In this document: in pieces, positions 17,494-29,399 of the stretch
Position numbering within the stretch: position 1 is the stretch's first letter
Layout: every line of letters starts with the position of its first letter
DNA from: an uncultured Flavobacteriales bacterium
Lineage (GTDB): Bacteria > Bacteroidota > Bacteroidia > Flavobacteriales_D > Crocinitomicaceae
NCBI GenBank assembly: GCA_903935095.1
Contig: CAIZQH010000002.1
Coordinates: 1-64,000, forward strand
Reading direction: 5' to 3'
Length of the DNA stretch: 64,000 nucleotides
The notes under the pieces: model-generated
Told to the model about the DNA's origin: nothing
Seen by the model: only the letters and a program-made list of their open reading frames with translations
Database searches by the model: none
Translations under genes and position numbers: made by a program

Positions 17494-18110
17494 AATTCAG
17501 TTTTATCATCTTTATCATTGGTGCATTGTTTGGCTGTGATAAAGGTGCTGGTGATTTCAAGATCAGTGGTGTTGTTTCGGATGAAACCTTTCAAACTTCC
17601 TTAGCGGGTGCCGAAGTGTCGCTTTACAAGATTCCCCTCGCTTCGAACACAGAACAATACATTGAAAGTCAAACCCTCGGTTCAGATGGAGTATATCATT
17701 TTACCATTCCTCGTGAACGAATGGAAAAGTACATTCTTCGCGTCACTAAAAACCTCTATTTCCCGATTGAAAAAACCATCTATTTTTCAGAATTAACATT
17801 GAAAGAAGAAAATGTTTTTCCTTTGTCAACCTGGGCAAAATCGTGGGTAGAATTGAAATTTATCAACGCAAATCCACTGCCTCAAGACCACTTTCAATAC
17901 ATTAAGCAATTAGGATATGCTTCCTGCTTGGATTGTTGTCCAATTACCCCACAGGATTTATACGGAGCGGTAGATACATCTATCTATTGCATCAACAAGG
18001 GAAATACGATTTACTCCTTGCTTTATTGGATTTTGAACACGCCAAATCAGGGATATTTAGAAGCCAATACGACAGCATTCGACACCACGCAAATTTACTT
18101 GAGTTATTAA
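17481..18110 (+). CDS. Predicted lipoprotein, function unknown
   Basis: This 209-residue protein has a lipoprotein signal (FSFIIFIIGALFGC, lipid-modified Cys19). The mature part begins KISGVVSDETFQTSLAGAEVSLYKI, which looks like a carboxypeptidase-regulatory/CNA-B-type beta-sandwich often found in Bacteroidota surface lipoproteins. The C-terminal half has a CLDCCPITP cysteine cluster. No enzymatic motif is seen. Its start lies within the FkbM gene, and its stop overlaps the convergent VanX-like gene by four bases. Confidence 0.7.
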   Translation: MERLKFSFIIFIIGALFGCDKGAGDFKISGVVSDETFQTSLAGAEVSLYKIPLASNTEQYIESQTLGSDGVYHFTIPRERMEKYILRVTKNLYFPIEKTIYFSELTLKEENVFPLSTWAKSWVELKFINANPLPQDHFQYIKQLGYASCLDCCPITPQDLYGAVDTSIYCINKGNTIYSLLYWILNTPNQGYLEANTTAFDTTQIYLSY

Positions 18111-18850
18111 GGCTCTTGCATTAAGACTTTGTACTTCAAAAGTGCTTCAGCGCGTGAACACGCATTAAAATGCCACCATTCTGTTTGAAGTTGTCGAAAT
18201 CCTTGAGACTTCATCACTTTGCGCAGTAATTCTCGGTTTTCAAATTGAACTTCCGTCAATTTTCCTTCTGCTCTAAACTGATTCTCCATTGAAGGATAGG
18301 CTATTTGACGAATGTCATCATATGCAGCTCCCATGTCTAATGGAATCATCTGTTCGTTAACAATGGTTAAGTCCACTGCCGCTCCCATATTGTGTAAACT
18401 TCGGTTTTTGGGATTTGATACAAACTTTCCTCGTTTGATAGGAGGCAATGAATCGAGGGCGTCCCACATTTTTTGTTGGACACTTACAGGTCGAAGGGCA
18501 TCGTAAATTAACAAGTGAAAACCAGGTTTTATTTCGCTTAAATAGACTTGAACTTTATCTAAGCGGAGGGCAACATCTTTCTGCAAGTATGCTTTTTTCA
18601 AGCGCTCATATAAAACGATTCCCATGAAATTATCTGATGAAGCATATTTTAAGTCAACAAAAATCGCTTTATTCAAGGATTGAATATCGACTAAATCAAA
18701 TTGAAAAACAGCCGCTGTATCCTTTCCTTTTTCCGATGAATCTTGTTGATTAGAAGCTTTTCGAACCTTAGTATCTTCCTTTTTTGAAGTAGCATCGGAG
18801 CAGGAGAAAAGTAAAACGACGAATGAAAGACCGAAAGTGATCGTTCTCAT
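18107..18850 (-). CDS. VanX-like D-Ala-D-Ala dipeptidase, lipoprotein
   Basis: This 247-residue M15D-family zinc peptidase has a lipoprotein signal (FVVLLFSC, Cys17). Zinc and catalytic motifs are complete: SLHNMGAAVD (His153, Asp160, the SxHxxGxAxD signature) and EWWHF (Glu224, His227). VDLKYASSDNFMG and YDALRPVSVQQKMWD are further M15D hallmarks. Relatives cleave D-Ala-D-Ala; without vanHA-type genes nearby, a role in periplasmic peptidoglycan peptide turnover fits better than glycopeptide resistance. Its ATG overlaps the dapA stop (ATGA), making it last in the long minus-strand run. Confidence 0.88.
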   Translation of the reverse strand: MRTITFGLSFVVLLFSCSDATSKKEDTKVRKASNQQDSSEKGKDTAAVFQFDLVDIQSLNKAIFVDLKYASSDNFMGIVLYERLKKAYLQKDVALRLDKVQVYLSEIKPGFHLLIYDALRPVSVQQKMWDALDSLPPIKRGKFVSNPKNRSLHNMGAAVDLTIVNEQMIPLDMGAAYDDIRQIAYPSMENQFRAEGKLTEVQFENRELLRKVMKSQGFRQLQTEWWHFNACSRAEALLKYKVLMQEP

Positions 18851-19717
18851 GCCAATATCGACTGTGTTTCCGCAGTAATTCGATTACGAAGTCCTTCAGA
18901 AACGGGATACAAGGGTAATCTCATCGTTTCTAGCATCAATCCACGTACATTTAATGCCACCTTAACCCCACCAGGATTTCCTTCTTCAAAAAACATCTTG
19001 GTCACGTTAAACAGGTCATAGTGTGCTTTTCTCGCTGTATCCAAATCACCGGACATAGATGCATGAACCATGGTTGAGAATCTTTCTGGAAATGCATTTG
19101 CTACCACAGATATGACTCCATCAGCACCAGCAGCAATTAAAGGCATGGTTAAATTATCATCACCCGAAAGAACACCAAAATTTGGACGTCGCAGACGGAT
19201 AATCTCCATAATTTGTTCCATATTGCCCGATGCTTCTTTCACCGCCACCACATTTGGAATTTCACTTAACGTAAGCGTTGTTTCAGGAGACATGTTAGAA
19301 CCAGTTCTTCCAGGAACATTATACAGAATAATCGGTAGATCTGTATATGATGCTACTAATTTGAAGTGTTCGATAATTCCTTTTTGTATCGGTTTATTGT
19401 AATAAGGAGAAACCGATAAAATTCCATCCACTCCTTTCGGAAGTTTTGAGAAAATTCCTTCCAAAGCACGTGTATTATTTCCACCTACTCCGTAAACGAT
19501 TGGCAATTGTCCCTTGTTTTCATCTATTACGGTTTGTAATACCTCCATTTTCTCCTCTTGCGTTAGAACGGGAGATTCTCCAGTTGTTCCCTGAACAACA
19601 AGAAAATCAGTACCACCCTCTATTTGCAATCGAACCAAACGTCGGAGTGCTGCAAAATCAATTTGTTCATTTTCTAAAAAGGGAGTAACCAAGGCAACGC
19701 CTGATCCTGTAAATGGA

Positions 19718-19725
<8 letters not shown>
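18847..19725 (-). CDS. dapA: 4-hydroxy-tetrahydrodipicolinate synthase
   Basis: This 292-residue class I aldolase condenses pyruvate with aspartate semialdehyde in lysine/diaminopimelate synthesis. Visible features are GTTGESPVLTQEEK (Thr47-Thr48), Tyr135 and Arg140 in LYNVPGRTGSNM, and Schiff-base Lys163 in VAVKEASGNM. The Arg binding the substrate carboxylate favours DapA over N-acetylneuraminate lyase or KDG aldolase. It overlaps the upstream small gene by eight bases and the VanX-like gene by four, so precursor synthesis and peptide turnover genes are coupled. Confidence 0.94.
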
Positions 19726-22197
<2,472 letters not shown>

Positions 22198-22203
22198 TTA
22201 AAG

Positions 22204-23073
22204 TTACACTTTTTGCGCTTTCAACATACGAGATTTACCCTGCAAATCTTTACGAATTTCCATTTCTTTAAACCCAAATAAGGAAAGGTATTCGCTAACT
22301 TCATTTCCGAATAATTCATGTAACTCGAAAAATAGGAATCCACCTTTGGATAATTTATCTTGGGCAAACTTGATGATTTCTTTGTAGAAAATAATTGGAT
22401 CCTCATCTGCAACAAACAATGCAATGGATGGTTCATGTTGAATGACATGATTCGACATCATACTTTTCTCTCTTTCAGGGATATACGGGGGATTAGAAAC
22501 GATGATGTCATAGCTTTTTGCATCTGAATGAAATTCACTGCTAAAATTTAACACATCTTCATGAATGCATTCAATTTCCAGTTTTAATTTTTCTGCATTA
22601 AATGCAGCTAATTCCAAGGCATCCAAGGAGAAATCTAAGGCACTAACTTCTGTATTCGGAAAAATTGATTTTAAAGCAAGTGCAATGCATCCTGATCCAG
22701 TACATAAATCAATGATTCGATTTGAAGGGATAGCGATTTCCGAAATCCAAGCGACAAGTTCTTCTGTTTCGGGACGTGGTATCAAGGCTCTTGAATCGCA
22801 GGAGATTGTCAAACCGTAAAAATCAGTCTCTCCCAATAAATACTGGAAAGGCACCTCATTTAACAGGCCTTTTACGAAACCTCGAACATGCAATAAATCT
22901 GACTCGGATAAGCGTTCCCCTTGATTTAACAATAACTCACTTGTAGACCAATTCATGCGTTTGCAAATGATTTGGGTCCACATGGACTTCAATTCAGAAG
23001 GTGAGAAAATGGCAGCTAGTCGATCGAAAAAGTAGTTTTTTACGGAGCTGAGCGTGTTATCTGTAACGAACAT
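22204..23073 (-). CDS. prmC: Peptide chain release factor N5-glutamine methyltransferase
   Basis: This 289-residue methyltransferase modifies the GGQ glutamine of release factors RF1/RF2. Motif I is IDLCTGSGCIALALKSIFP (near residue 121), and the catalytic NPPY lies at 194-197 (IVSNPPYIPEREKS). The N-terminal helical domain has PFQYLLGETDFYG and IPRPETEELV, both PrmC hallmarks. ATG 23073 overlaps the stop of the preceding gene by one base. Confidence 0.94.
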   Translation of the reverse strand: MFVTDNTLSSVKNYFFDRLAAIFSPSELKSMWTQIICKRMNWSTSELLLNQGERLSESDLLHVRGFVKGLLNEVPFQYLLGETDFYGLTISCDSRALIPRPETEELVAWISEIAIPSNRIIDLCTGSGCIALALKSIFPNTEVSALDFSLDALELAAFNAEKLKLEIECIHEDVLNFSSEFHSDAKSYDIIVSNPPYIPEREKSMMSNHVIQHEPSIALFVADEDPIIFYKEIIKFAQDKLSKGGFLFFELHELFGNEVSEYLSLFGFKEMEIRKDLQGKSRMLKAQKV

Positions 23074-23534
23074 TATTCCTTGCGCAGCTTTATAAATTTT
23101 TTGATTTTCTCATTCTCAATCAATACCGTTAAATTGTAATAAGCGATTTTCCATTCCCCGTTCGCATCCAAGACACAAATACCACTTCCACGACAGGATT
23201 CCATCCAAGTATCCAGATTCTCATCGAAATATGCGACTGTGCCGTTGGCGGTAAAATTCCATATCCGTTTACTCGGTTTAAAATCCCAAGCTTTTCCTTT
23301 ATCGAAATATGGTTTGCAAAAAGTTTGAAATGCTGGCTTATCCCAACGTTCCCCTGGAGCAGTACCTAGGAAAATAAAATCTTCTGTCGTTGCATGGAAG
23401 TACTGTTCAAAGTCAGCTTTTGTTGCTGAAAAATGCCAATTATCCACGAGTTCATTCAAACGAAAAGTAACTTCCCATTGTGACCAAATAAAAGGGGTAG
23501 AAAATAAAAAAAGAAAGAGTAACGATGTGCGCAT
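23073..23534 (-). CDS. Secreted NTF2/SnoaL-like protein
   Basis: This 153-residue protein has a signal peptide (MRTSLLFLFLFSTPFIWSQ). The mature domain matches the SnoaL-like/NTF2 pattern, with a first helix containing DFEQYFHATTEDFIFLGTAPGERWDKPAFQTFC and later strands around GTVAYFDENLDTWME and GEWKIAYYNLTVLIE. Such domains often bind small ligands or act as orphan stress-linked proteins. No catalytic assignment is possible. It lies between the second subtilase and prmC. Confidence 0.75.
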   Translation of the reverse strand: MRTSLLFLFLFSTPFIWSQWEVTFRLNELVDNWHFSATKADFEQYFHATTEDFIFLGTAPGERWDKPAFQTFCKPYFDKGKAWDFKPSKRIWNFTANGTVAYFDENLDTWMESCRGSGICVLDANGEWKIAYYNLTVLIENEKIKKFIKLRKE

Positions 23535-23535
23535 C

Positions 23536-24918
23536 TTATTTATGTGCTTTTTCAGCTTTTTTACACAATTTAACCGCTTCTTTGATGTTAATTATTCCAC
23601 CCGTAACGGATTGCGAAGGAAAATCAAAATCTGTATAAACTGTTGCTGATTCCAATAGAATCGTTTTGATTGTCCACATGTCCAAGCTTGGAAAATACGA
23701 TTTCAACATAGCAGCTGCTCCTGAAACCATTGGTGCCGCCATAGATGTTCCTTGCAAGTTCATATATGCGCTTTGCGGAACGGAATTATAGATTTCTAAA
23801 CCAGGAGCAAATACATCGACCGTTCCATTTCCATAGTTAGAAAAACTAGCTACTCTAGCTTCTCCTGGTTCCTTCGTAGATGCACCAATAGTCATCAAAT
23901 TAGACAACGGTTCCTCTTGAAAATCGAAATGAGAAGTAGGGAAATTTGGCTCTATATCTACATCTTTCGCATCATTTCCGGCAGCATGAACCATTAGAAC
24001 ACCATTTGTATCTGCGTATAACATTGCTTGATATACTTCATACTGATGCGTTGAATAATCCTTACCAAAGGACATGTTAATCACTTTTGCACCATTGTCA
24101 ACTGCATATCGAATAGCCAATGCCACATCCTTATCTTGTTCATCTCCGTTAGGCACAGTGCGAACGGACATAATTTTCACATTTTCAGCCACTCCATCGC
24201 CACCTTTTCCATTTCCACGAATGGCTGCAATGATACCTGAAACGTGCGTACCGTGTAAAGCATCCGGACCTTCCACATCGTTGTTACCATAATGAACATC
24301 TGAGAAATCATCTGGATCATCGCCGATTACGCTGCGGTCATCGTAATAGATATTCAGGTTGTAATTCAATTGATCTTCGATGTATTTTTTTGTATCCGCA
24401 TCGAATTGTCCGTTAGCTAATCCCTCTTTATATTGCTCAAGGTTCGCGAGCTCGCCTTCCACATCTTCCTTCGCATTTGAGTAGATATAAAACTCCGTTT
24501 CATCAAACAAGGTTTTTGGATCGACTCCATCGTATTTATTTTTCAACTTTGCGTAGATCCGGGTTTTCTCCAAACGCGCATTTTCCTGATTTTCACCAGA
24601 TGCATTTCCTAAAAAATTCCATCCATGTACATCATCAACATATCCATTTTTATCATCATCTATTTTGTTTCCAGGAATTTCATTTGGATTTACCCATATT
24701 TTTCCCTGTAAATCCTCATGTTCAATATCCACTCCTGAATCAATCACTGCAACGATTACGGATTGCGACTTCTTATTTTTAAGCATTTTGTATGCTTGAT
24801 CAGTGTACATCCCTTGTCCACTGCCATTGTACCAATTGAGTGTCCCTGGAATCGCCTGTGCAGTCACTTGTGTAATGGAAAAACCGAAAACGATGAGTAA
24901 ATATTTTGCAGTATTCAT
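23536..24918 (-). CDS. Second subtilisin-like S8 serine protease
   Basis: Using ATG 24918 the protein is 460 residues with signal sequence MNTAKYLLIVFGFSITQVTAQA; the ORF-track start is an upstream TTG. The triad is Asp60 in AVIDSGVDIEHEDL, His222 in HGTHVSGIIAAIRG and Ser392 in QGTSMAAPMVSG, with HAAGND supplying the oxyanion Asn. Asp and His are 162 residues apart and share the IDDDKNGYVDDVHGWNFLG block with the 11-12.7 kb protease, so the two are paralogues. No pro-domain or T9SS sorting domain is visible. The gene starts about 60 bases after the amidohydrolase stop and is followed two bases later by the NTF2-like gene. Confidence 0.92.
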   Translation of the reverse strand: MNTAKYLLIVFGFSITQVTAQAIPGTLNWYNGSGQGMYTDQAYKMLKNKKSQSVIVAVIDSGVDIEHEDLQGKIWVNPNEIPGNKIDDDKNGYVDDVHGWNFLGNASGENQENARLEKTRIYAKLKNKYDGVDPKTLFDETEFYIYSNAKEDVEGELANLEQYKEGLANGQFDADTKKYIEDQLNYNLNIYYDDRSVIGDDPDDFSDVHYGNNDVEGPDALHGTHVSGIIAAIRGNGKGGDGVAENVKIMSVRTVPNGDEQDKDVALAIRYAVDNGAKVINMSFGKDYSTHQYEVYQAMLYADTNGVLMVHAAGNDAKDVDIEPNFPTSHFDFQEEPLSNLMTIGASTKEPGEARVASFSNYGNGTVDVFAPGLEIYNSVPQSAYMNLQGTSMAAPMVSGAAAMLKSYFPSLDMWTIKTILLESATVYTDFDFPSQSVTGGIINIKEAVKLCKKAEKAHK

Positions 24919-24978
24919 GTGCTTTTTTTTCAAATTTAAAAATTAAACGGGAATGCTAAGGATTGGTAACCATAAAAC

Positions 24979-26613
24979 TTACAATTCGTCCAGAGCAAAT
25001 ACCTTTTTCCCTCGGATAAAGGTCATCCAAGCATAATTTTGAACGAAGGATGGATTACTTTCTAAGGGCTTAGAAAAGATAACGAAGTTAGCCTTTTTGC
25101 CTTTCTCCAGGCTACCGAGTTCTCTTTCCTGAAATGAAGAAAAAGCAGCCCAAATGGTCATACCACGTAACACTTCCTCTAAACTCAATGCTTCTTTTGC
25201 TAAAAATCCTTTTAAGGGTTCATTAGATTGGTTTTTACGTTGAACAGCCGCATGGATGGTAAAGAATGGATTCGTTGATTCCACAGGGAAATCGGTCCCA
25301 ATGGCCAACATCCCATATTGACTTAATAATGTTTTGTAAGCATATGCTCCAACGAGTCGCTCCCTCCCTATTCTTTTTTCTGCCCAGCGCTGATCGCTAG
25401 TCGCATGTGTTGGCTGGACAGAGGGAAACACCGCGTAGTCGGAGAATTTTGCAAAATCTGAGGGATCGATCACCTGAGAATGTTCAATGCGAAAACGGTG
25501 GTCTGGATTTCGTTTAAACGCGTTTTTATAAATATCCAAGATCAATGCATTCGCAGAATCTCCAATACCATGTGTATTCATTTGGTATCCGTTTTTAAGA
25601 CAAAAGTGGGCAACGTTTCGCATTTCATTCACAGAAGTCAATAATAATCCATGAGAATGGTGATCATCCGTGTATGGTTTTTTCAATAAGGCACCTCTAG
25701 AACCTAGTGAACCATCCGCAAAAACTTTAAAACTTCTTATGGACAAGTTTCGATAGCGATAGGGACCGTTTTTCACAGCAAATGAACGGTTATCGGCTGA
25801 ATTCAGCAACATGGCGTACAATTCCAATTTCAATTTACCACTGGCAACCAATGATTTAAAAAGTTTGATGTGCTTATTTTCAATTCCCGCCTCGTGTGTT
25901 CCTGTTATGCCATATTGAAATAATTCCTCTTGTATTTCGAGGATTGCTTCTTTCACTTGTTTCTGAGAATATGCGGGGATGAATGACGAAATAGAGTTCA
26001 TTGCATGGTCAATGAGCAATCCTGTCGGAATACCTTTTTCCATTTTCACCTCACCTCCATCGACGTTGTTGGAAGTGATTTTTGCTTTTTTCACCAGAAA
26101 ATCATTAACCAAGGCCGCGTGTCCGTCAATGCGGTACAAGCAAACAGGAATGTTTTTAAAAACCTTGGAGAGTTCAAGGTTATTTGGCATGGATTCATTG
26201 GGCCATAGTGATTGGTCCCATCCACCACCAACGATGAATTTATTACTGGATTTCGCGTAATATTTTTCACAGCGATAAATTACCTCCTCCATGGACTTTG
26301 CTCCCGTCAGATCGACGCCAAGTTTTTGATTGGCATACATTAATAAATGCCCATGAGCATCCGTTAATCCTGGATACACATCTTTTCCTAAAGCATCAAT
26401 ATCTTCCTCGGATCGGTATTTATTTAAAATTTGTCTTTCTGCTCCAACCTCTACTACATTTCCATCGCTTATCGCCATAGCGTCGTACACGGAATTCGCA
26501 TCGTCCATCACGTGGATTTTCGCATTATGCACTATAAGATCTACTTTTTGACCTTTCATGCAAGAGGTTAGAAAAGAGAGAATGAGAAAAAGAAGTGCGA
26601 TGTGTTTTATCAT
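24979..26613 (-). CDS. Amidohydrolase family lipoprotein (YtcJ-like)
   Basis: This 544-residue metal-dependent hydrolase belongs to the Amidohydro_3 group. A lipoprotein signal (ALLFLILSFLTSC, Cys18) is followed by the composite beta domain (VDLIVHNAKIHVMDD) and the metal-binding motif GLTDAHGHLLMYA. Later metal ligands lie in NTHGIGDSAN and RIEHSQVI, and GTDFPVES near the C-terminus supplies the Asp. The C-terminal GSLEKGKKANFVIFSKP closes the composite domain. Substrate unknown. It follows tamL by ten bases. Confidence 0.87.
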   Translation of the reverse strand: MIKHIALLFLILSFLTSCMKGQKVDLIVHNAKIHVMDDANSVYDAMAISDGNVVEVGAERQILNKYRSEEDIDALGKDVYPGLTDAHGHLLMYANQKLGVDLTGAKSMEEVIYRCEKYYAKSSNKFIVGGGWDQSLWPNESMPNNLELSKVFKNIPVCLYRIDGHAALVNDFLVKKAKITSNNVDGGEVKMEKGIPTGLLIDHAMNSISSFIPAYSQKQVKEAILEIQEELFQYGITGTHEAGIENKHIKLFKSLVASGKLKLELYAMLLNSADNRSFAVKNGPYRYRNLSIRSFKVFADGSLGSRGALLKKPYTDDHHSHGLLLTSVNEMRNVAHFCLKNGYQMNTHGIGDSANALILDIYKNAFKRNPDHRFRIEHSQVIDPSDFAKFSDYAVFPSVQPTHATSDQRWAEKRIGRERLVGAYAYKTLLSQYGMLAIGTDFPVESTNPFFTIHAAVQRKNQSNEPLKGFLAKEALSLEEVLRGMTIWAAFSSFQERELGSLEKGKKANFVIFSKPLESNPSFVQNYAWMTFIRGKKVFALDEL

Positions 26614-26622
26614 AAAAAAAGA

Positions 26623-29370
26623 TTAGAACGGATAACCGATACCAAAATTCAAGTAATTCGGGAGGAATGGTTTAGGCATGATTTTCTTCACTTGATCTAA
26701 GCTCATATTAAAATGATCCATTCCTTCTTGGTAATACGTTTGACGTGTTCCCATCTCTTGAAAAACCCATTTGGCACCATTTGAAAATGCTGGATTGTAA
26801 ATGGGGAATCCCACATCTAATCGAATGATGAAATATGTTAAATCCATTCGAAGTCCGAGTCCAGATGAAATGGCTATTTGAGGTACAAAAGTGTTCCAAT
26901 GAAACTGACTACCCATGCGACTTAAATCTTCGCGGAAGGTCCAAACATTCCCAAAGTCTGTAAAAATGGCTCCTTTAAAGGTAGAACCTAAACTAAAACG
27001 GTATTCCAAAGATCCAGCGAATCGAATGTCAGCGATTTGAGTTGCTAATCGATTCGTATCCAAATGGTATTTGTATGCTCCAGGCCCTAAAGCCCTTGCC
27101 CTCCAACCTCGGTTATCATTTGACCCACCGCCAAAAAAGCTGTAATCATAAGGCATCGCTGTTTTAGAGTTTTTGTAAGGTAATCCAGCACCTGCAGATA
27201 ACTTCAAATGAACTGATGAACCGGACAAAACGCGCTTACTCATGATTAATTGATTATCTAAACGGACAAACTGTGAATACGGCTGATTTCTCAATAAATA
27301 TTGACCATTGAGTGTATCTTGTCTCGATCTAAATTGATACAACAGATTTCCAGCAGCATCAAAAGTGGAATTGAAATACACCGATGTATTTTGTAGGCTT
27401 CTACGTTCTTTTCCTTCCTTGAGATCCTTCTCCTTATTGTTATACTCATATGAAAATTTAAAGTCCTGCCAAATAAATTGATTGTTGTACGTTGCATTCA
27501 AAAACACATCGTTTATTTGATTTAATTGTGCTTGGAAAGCGTCACTTTTCTTAATGGATACATACTTTATGACGGAAGCTCCAGGTAAACCCATTTGAAA
27601 AACTTGTGTCTTTCCAACCAAAAATTTCCACATATAATTTAATTGGAATACGCTTCGGTCAAAAATACTTCGTTTTTCAATGTTGTAGGCCGTAGTTAAA
27701 ACCGTTCTCGGTTTCTGCCGTTTCCCTAACATGGTAACGGGCGTTGGAAACAATCCGGGTAGGTCAAACTTTAAACTCGGACCGAATTCAAACGTATTGA
27801 ATGTTCTACCCTTTCCCGTCCCAACTGTCTGTCCTAATTCATCTTGAAAGACCAGCGGTTGCGATTCGAATCCACCTCCAAATGAAAAGGTCATTTTACC
27901 AGCTCCCTTACGGATGTTTTTATTGGTGTAATTAAACGATGCATTTGCACCTAGCAAACCGGTTGAAGAAGTAAATTTAGGGTCAAATCCATAGGTTTGT
28001 TTTTTAGCTGGTTCAAGGAAATAATGAACGGCTAATTTGTTCCCTGGTTGTTCGATAAGAATTGGTTTTACCGAACTAAAAATACCTAGCTGAACGATGG
28101 AGCGGTAACTTCTATCCAAATAATACTCTTTGTATTTGTTATCATTTTCAAGGTAGTTTTGAAGCTCAAGAATCGATGGTTTTACCCATGGCTCCTCTCC
28201 ATTATAGGTTACCGTTACCTTTCTAAATGGATTTGTTGTTCCAGCAGGCACTCGCTTTTCTTTCAGTTGTTTTTTCGAATATTGGATTTCGTCGTAGGTG
28301 TAAGAATTTGTCGTTCTAAGGAATTGTGGCGCAATTGGATCATATAAACTTATTTGTTGCTCCTTCATCAATTGAGTAAAACTATTTTCCATACCAATGG
28401 TATCTGATAGGTGAAAATAAACACTAGAAATGGACATCTCGGCATAAGGAATACGAATCAAGCTATCTTTTTTTACCTCTGATGGAATATAACGATCATC
28501 GAATTTAACGAGCAAACGAACACGCATTGTTTGACGATTGGTATCCGCGGAGAAAGAAATACTATTGGCTGAAAATTTATACACTTGGTCGTCCCGAAAG
28601 TACTTTGCGACTAGATCACGGTAATCATTTAAATAATCTGTATCAAAAGGCTCACCTAGTAGTGGATGTTTGCCCGTTTGGTCAATATGCTTTTTCACAT
28701 AAGCGGAGTGTTTGTCCCGCAGTAGTTTAGACCCAAGGTATTGAACCGAATCAATGAGGTATTGCGGACCTGTCTCCAAAATGTAACTTGGGTATGCATA
28801 TCGTTTTTTTTCGTTTAATCTTAGAATTCCGTTGACCTGACCGTAATAATATCCTTTTTTGCGCAGGTAGAATCCTAGTTGCTCGATGCTCTTTTGATAT
28901 AAAATAGTATCGAAAACGATTGGTTTTTGTCCAAACTTATATTTAACCTTTTCCTTCCACAAAACTTTCGTAAAAGATGACTCATGGGATTCTTTTAGGA
29001 TAAAAGTAGAGTCTCCACGTTCAAAAGCTTTGGCATTACGCTTCGCATTTACCTTCGCAACCTTGTCTTTTTTTCTGTTTTGTTTCCGATCGAATGCCTG
29101 GTATTTCAATTCTCTTTTGTGCGCAACTCGAGCTGAGTCGATGGAATTGTAGATGCGTAACTTAAAATTAAAATAGAAATTTCGTTGATTCGGTTGTTGT
29201 CGAACAATCAAACCGAGTTCATATTTATCGATGTTCGCGTTGTCTTTTACTTCGATTGCATTGGAACGCAGTAAGTACCTACCAGCAGGGACATTTCGCG
29301 TTAAATCACATGCTGTTAAAACAAACAGAAGGATAATCGCAATATTTAGTAAATTCGCTCGATGTTTCAT
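26623..29370 (-). CDS. tamL: TamL-like outer-membrane assembly lipoprotein (BamA/TamA family)
   Basis: This 915-residue outer-membrane protein has a lipoprotein signal (IAIILLFVLTAC, Cys21), the feature that distinguishes Bacteroidota TamL from TamA. The N-terminal half has POTRA-like segments (FYLRKKGYYYGQVNG, SIVQLGIFSSVKPILIE). The C-terminal half is an Omp85 barrel with FFGGGSNDNRGWRARALGPG, the conserved (V/I)RG(Y/F)-type lid segment, and the final strand FGIGYPF. Its expected role is insertion or assembly of outer-membrane proteins together with TamB, which is not in this window. It heads the long minus-strand run and diverges from a TrmH-type gene, a common Bacteroidota arrangement. 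Confidence 0.9.
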   Translation of the reverse strand: MKHRANLLNIAIILLFVLTACDLTRNVPAGRYLLRSNAIEVKDNANIDKYELGLIVRQQPNQRNFYFNFKLRIYNSIDSARVAHKRELKYQAFDRKQNRKKDKVAKVNAKRNAKAFERGDSTFILKESHESSFTKVLWKEKVKYKFGQKPIVFDTILYQKSIEQLGFYLRKKGYYYGQVNGILRLNEKKRYAYPSYILETGPQYLIDSVQYLGSKLLRDKHSAYVKKHIDQTGKHPLLGEPFDTDYLNDYRDLVAKYFRDDQVYKFSANSISFSADTNRQTMRVRLLVKFDDRYIPSEVKKDSLIRIPYAEMSISSVYFHLSDTIGMENSFTQLMKEQQISLYDPIAPQFLRTTNSYTYDEIQYSKKQLKEKRVPAGTTNPFRKVTVTYNGEEPWVKPSILELQNYLENDNKYKEYYLDRSYRSIVQLGIFSSVKPILIEQPGNKLAVHYFLEPAKKQTYGFDPKFTSSTGLLGANASFNYTNKNIRKGAGKMTFSFGGGFESQPLVFQDELGQTVGTGKGRTFNTFEFGPSLKFDLPGLFPTPVTMLGKRQKPRTVLTTAYNIEKRSIFDRSVFQLNYMWKFLVGKTQVFQMGLPGASVIKYVSIKKSDAFQAQLNQINDVFLNATYNNQFIWQDFKFSYEYNNKEKDLKEGKERRSLQNTSVYFNSTFDAAGNLLYQFRSRQDTLNGQYLLRNQPYSQFVRLDNQLIMSKRVLSGSSVHLKLSAGAGLPYKNSKTAMPYDYSFFGGGSNDNRGWRARALGPGAYKYHLDTNRLATQIADIRFAGSLEYRFSLGSTFKGAIFTDFGNVWTFREDLSRMGSQFHWNTFVPQIAISSGLGLRMDLTYFIIRLDVGFPIYNPAFSNGAKWVFQEMGTRQTYYQEGMDHFNMSLDQVKKIMPKPFLPNYLNFGIGYPF

Positions 29371-29399
29371 GCTCTAGTGCAAAAATAACAATAATCAAG

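Noticed and set aside
18107-18850. Glycopeptide resistance determinant
   Set aside because: The VanX-type motifs are complete but no VanH, VanA/B ligase or VanRS genes are present, and the gene is coupled to dapA.
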